Source: Pseudomonadota bacterium
GTDB taxonomy: Bacteria; Pseudomonadota; Alphaproteobacteria; Sphingomonadales; Sphingomonadaceae
Direction: 5' to 3'
NCBI GenBank assembly: GCA_030271595.1
Contig: JARXKO010000024.1
Span: 1 to 12,810 of the forward strand
Length of the DNA: 12,810 nt
This document shows positions 11,242-12,810 of the stretch, piece after piece (position 1 is the first letter of the stretch; every line of letters starts with the position of its first letter). Below the pieces are notes generated by a model. The model made no database searches, was not told the DNA's origin, and saw nothing but the letters and a program-made list of their open reading frames with translations. Position numbers and translations under genes: made by a program.

Positions 11242-12810
11242 TCAGCCGCCCGGGTGGAAATAATCGTACAGCTGGCGCGCCATCGCGCTGCTGATCCCGG
11301 GTGCTTTCTCGAGGTCTTCCAGAGCCGCGCCCTTGACCGCGCGCGCGGTCCCGAAATGCATCAGCAAGGCGCGCTTGCGATTGGGTCCGATCCCGGGGAC
11401 CTCGTCGAGCGTCGACGCAGTGAGGTTCTTGGCGCGCTTGGCGCGGTGGGTGCCGATGGCGAAGCGGTGGGCCTCGTCGCGCAATCGCTGGAGGTAGAAC
11501 AGCAGCCCCGAATTGGGCGGCAAGGTGACTTCGCGGCCGCCGGGCATGTGGAAGGTCTCGCGCCCGGCATTGCGGTCGGGGCCCTTGGCGACGCTGATCA
11601 CCGGAACGTCGCTGACCCCCTGCTCTTCCATGATCTCGAGCACCGCGCCCAATTGGCCCTTGCCGCCGTCGATCAGCAACAGGTCCGGCCATTCGCCATG
11701 CTCGCGATTGGGGTCTTCCTTTTCGAGCCGGGCGAAGCGCCGGGTCAGCACCTCGCGCATCATCCCGAAATCGTCGCCCGGCGTGATCGCGCTCTTGATG
11801 TTGAACTTGCGGTAGTTGTTTTTGCGGAAACCCTCTGGCCCCGCGACGACCATCGCGCCGGTGGCATTGGTGCCCATGATGTGGCTGTTATCGTAAATCT
11901 CGATCCGGCCCGGCGGACCGTCGAGTTCGAATACTTCGGCCAGCTCGCGCAGCAATTTCCCCTGCGTTGTGGACTCGGCCATTTGCCGGTCGAGCGCTTC
12001 ACCGGCGTTGCGAATCGCCTGATCGACCAGCCGCCGGCGGGCACCGCGCTGGGGGCGCTCGATCTCGACCTTGCGCTCGGCCTTGGCGGTGAGTGCCTCG
12101 GCAATCAGTTCGGCCTCGGGCAGATCGCGGTCGAGCAGGATCCGCCGCGGTGGCGGGACATCGTCGTAGAATTGCATGAGGAAGTCGCTCATCACCTCGG
12201 CTTCGGGGACGTCGGCGACATGCGCGGGGAAGAAGCTTCGATGGCCCCAATTCTGCCCGCCGCGAATGAAGAACGCCTGGATGCAGATGGTCCCGGCCTT
12301 GCAGGCGAGAGCGAAAATGTCGCCGTCGCCGAGCCCTTCAGCATGGACGGTCTGCGACCCCTGGATGTAGGTCAGCGCGCGCAGCCGGTCGCGATAGACC
12401 GCCGCCAGTTCGAAGTCCTTTTTCTCCGCGGCCTCCGCCATTTGCTTGCCCAGCCGCGCCTGGACCCCGGTCGATTTGCCGGCCAGGAACAGCTTGGCGT
12501 CGGCCACCAGCTCGGCATAATCATCCTTGGCGATGCGGTCGACGCACGGCGCCGAGCAGCGGCGAATTTGATAGAGCAGGCAAGGCCGGGAGCGGGTTGC
12601 GAAAAAGCTGTCCGAACAACTTCTTAGGAGGAACAGCTTCTGCAGCGCGTTAAGCGTCGACGTGACCGATCCAGCGCTCGCGAACGGGCCGTAATATTGG
12701 CCCTTGGTGCGCCGCGCACCGCGATGCTTGCGCACCTGCGGGTAGGGATGATCTTCGCGCAGGAGGATGAACGGGAAGCTTTTGTCGTCGCGCAGCAGCA
12801 CATTATAGGG
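11242..12810 (-). CDS. uvrC: Excinuclease ABC subunit C (UvrC), 5' part cut by window edge
   Basis: UvrC makes both incisions in nucleotide excision repair with UvrA and UvrB. The frame is open to the right edge, where it reads PYNVLLRDDKS, so about the first 100 residues, including most of the GIY-YIG 3'-incision domain, are missing; 522 residues are present. Visible are the end of that domain (YGPFASAGSV, RPCLLYQIRRCSAPC), a UVR UvrB-binding helix (EAAEKKDFELAAVYRDRLRA), the RNase H-like 5'-incision domain with IEIYDNSHIMGTNATGAMVV (Asp at 11890-11892), LLIDGGKGQL and AIGTHRAKRAK carrying the catalytic Asp and His, and tandem helix-hairpin-helix motifs (LDEVPGIGPNRKRALL and LEKAPGISSAMA). 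No internal start should be used: the GTG at 12801 is only a codon in the middle of the domain. First visible gene of the minus-strand run. Confidence 0.97.
   Translation of the reverse strand, partial: PYNVLLRDDKSFPFILLREDHPYPQVRKHRGARRTKGQYYGPFASAGSVTSTLNALQKLFLLRSCSDSFFATRSRPCLLYQIRRCSAPCVDRIAKDDYAELVADAKLFLAGKSTGVQARLGKQMAEAAEKKDFELAAVYRDRLRALTYIQGSQTVHAEGLGDGDIFALACKAGTICIQAFFIRGGQNWGHRSFFPAHVADVPEAEVMSDFLMQFYDDVPPPRRILLDRDLPEAELIAEALTAKAERKVEIERPQRGARRRLVDQAIRNAGEALDRQMAESTTQGKLLRELAEVFELDGPPGRIEIYDNSHIMGTNATGAMVVAGPEGFRKNNYRKFNIKSAITPGDDFGMMREVLTRRFARLEKEDPNREHGEWPDLLLIDGGKGQLGAVLEIMEEQGVSDVPVISVAKGPDRNAGRETFHMPGGREVTLPPNSGLLFYLQRLRDEAHRFAIGTHRAKRAKNLTASTLDEVPGIGPNRKRALLMHFGTARAVKGAALEDLEKAPGISSAMARQLYDYFHPGG

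Noticed and set aside
10288..12627. 779-codon open frame on the plus strand, antisense to apaG, recO and uvrC
   Set aside because: It crosses three well-identified genes on the other strand and its translation has no recognisable motif; long antisense frames are expected in GC-rich codon usage.

Overview
The window reads as chromosomal DNA from a GC-rich alphaproteobacterium, most likely a sphingomonad. This rests on protein style (ApaG, RecO, UvrC, a GumB/ExoP-type export pair, a two-domain retropepsin-like protease), heavy use of GTG and TTG starts, and the long antisense open frames typical of high GC. No phage, insertion sequence or CRISPR array is visible. The genus is an inference; nothing here fixes it.

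Layout, left to right. At 1-427 (minus) lies the N-terminal part of a family 5-type uracil-DNA glycosylase, cut by the window edge. The gap at 428-519 is almost filled by an imperfect palindromic dispersed repeat (434-508), and folK (plus, 520-1026) starts right after it. FolK overlaps tail-to-tail with a double-domain retropepsin-like aspartic protease (minus, 950-1990). A tRNA-Lys(UUU) gene (plus, 2063-2138) follows.

From 2169 to the right edge every gene is on the minus strand, so transcription runs from right to left: uvrC (partial at the right edge), recO, apaG, a GT4 glycosyltransferase, a PPP-type metallophosphoesterase, then a polysaccharide block: outer-membrane export lipoprotein (Wza/GumB type), Wzc/ExoP-type tyrosine autokinase and chain-length regulator, a membrane-anchored helical-repeat plus beta-domain protein of unknown function, an O-antigen ligase/polymerase (Wzy_C type), and a small three-helix membrane protein. 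Spacings run from overlaps of 8 or 1 nt to about 30 nt. The exception is the roughly 69 nt gap before the export lipoprotein, the best place for a second promoter.

The export lipoprotein, kinase and ligase form the core of a Wzy-dependent exopolysaccharide or capsule pathway: periplasmic polymerisation, length control by the kinase, and outer-membrane export. The GT4 enzyme probably adds one sugar of the repeat unit. The flippase, initiating transferase and most glycosyltransferases are not here and must lie elsewhere. The upstream genes are housekeeping (nucleotide excision repair, recombination repair, ApaG).

No wholly new system is evident. The points most worth a second look are: a nine-fold Tyr-Gly tail on the kinase, encoded by a 12-bp-period DNA repeat; an unrecognised helical-repeat/beta protein translationally coupled to the polymerase/ligase; a PPP phosphoesterase close to both apaG and the kinase genes; and the repeat that supplies most of the udg-folK intergenic region.
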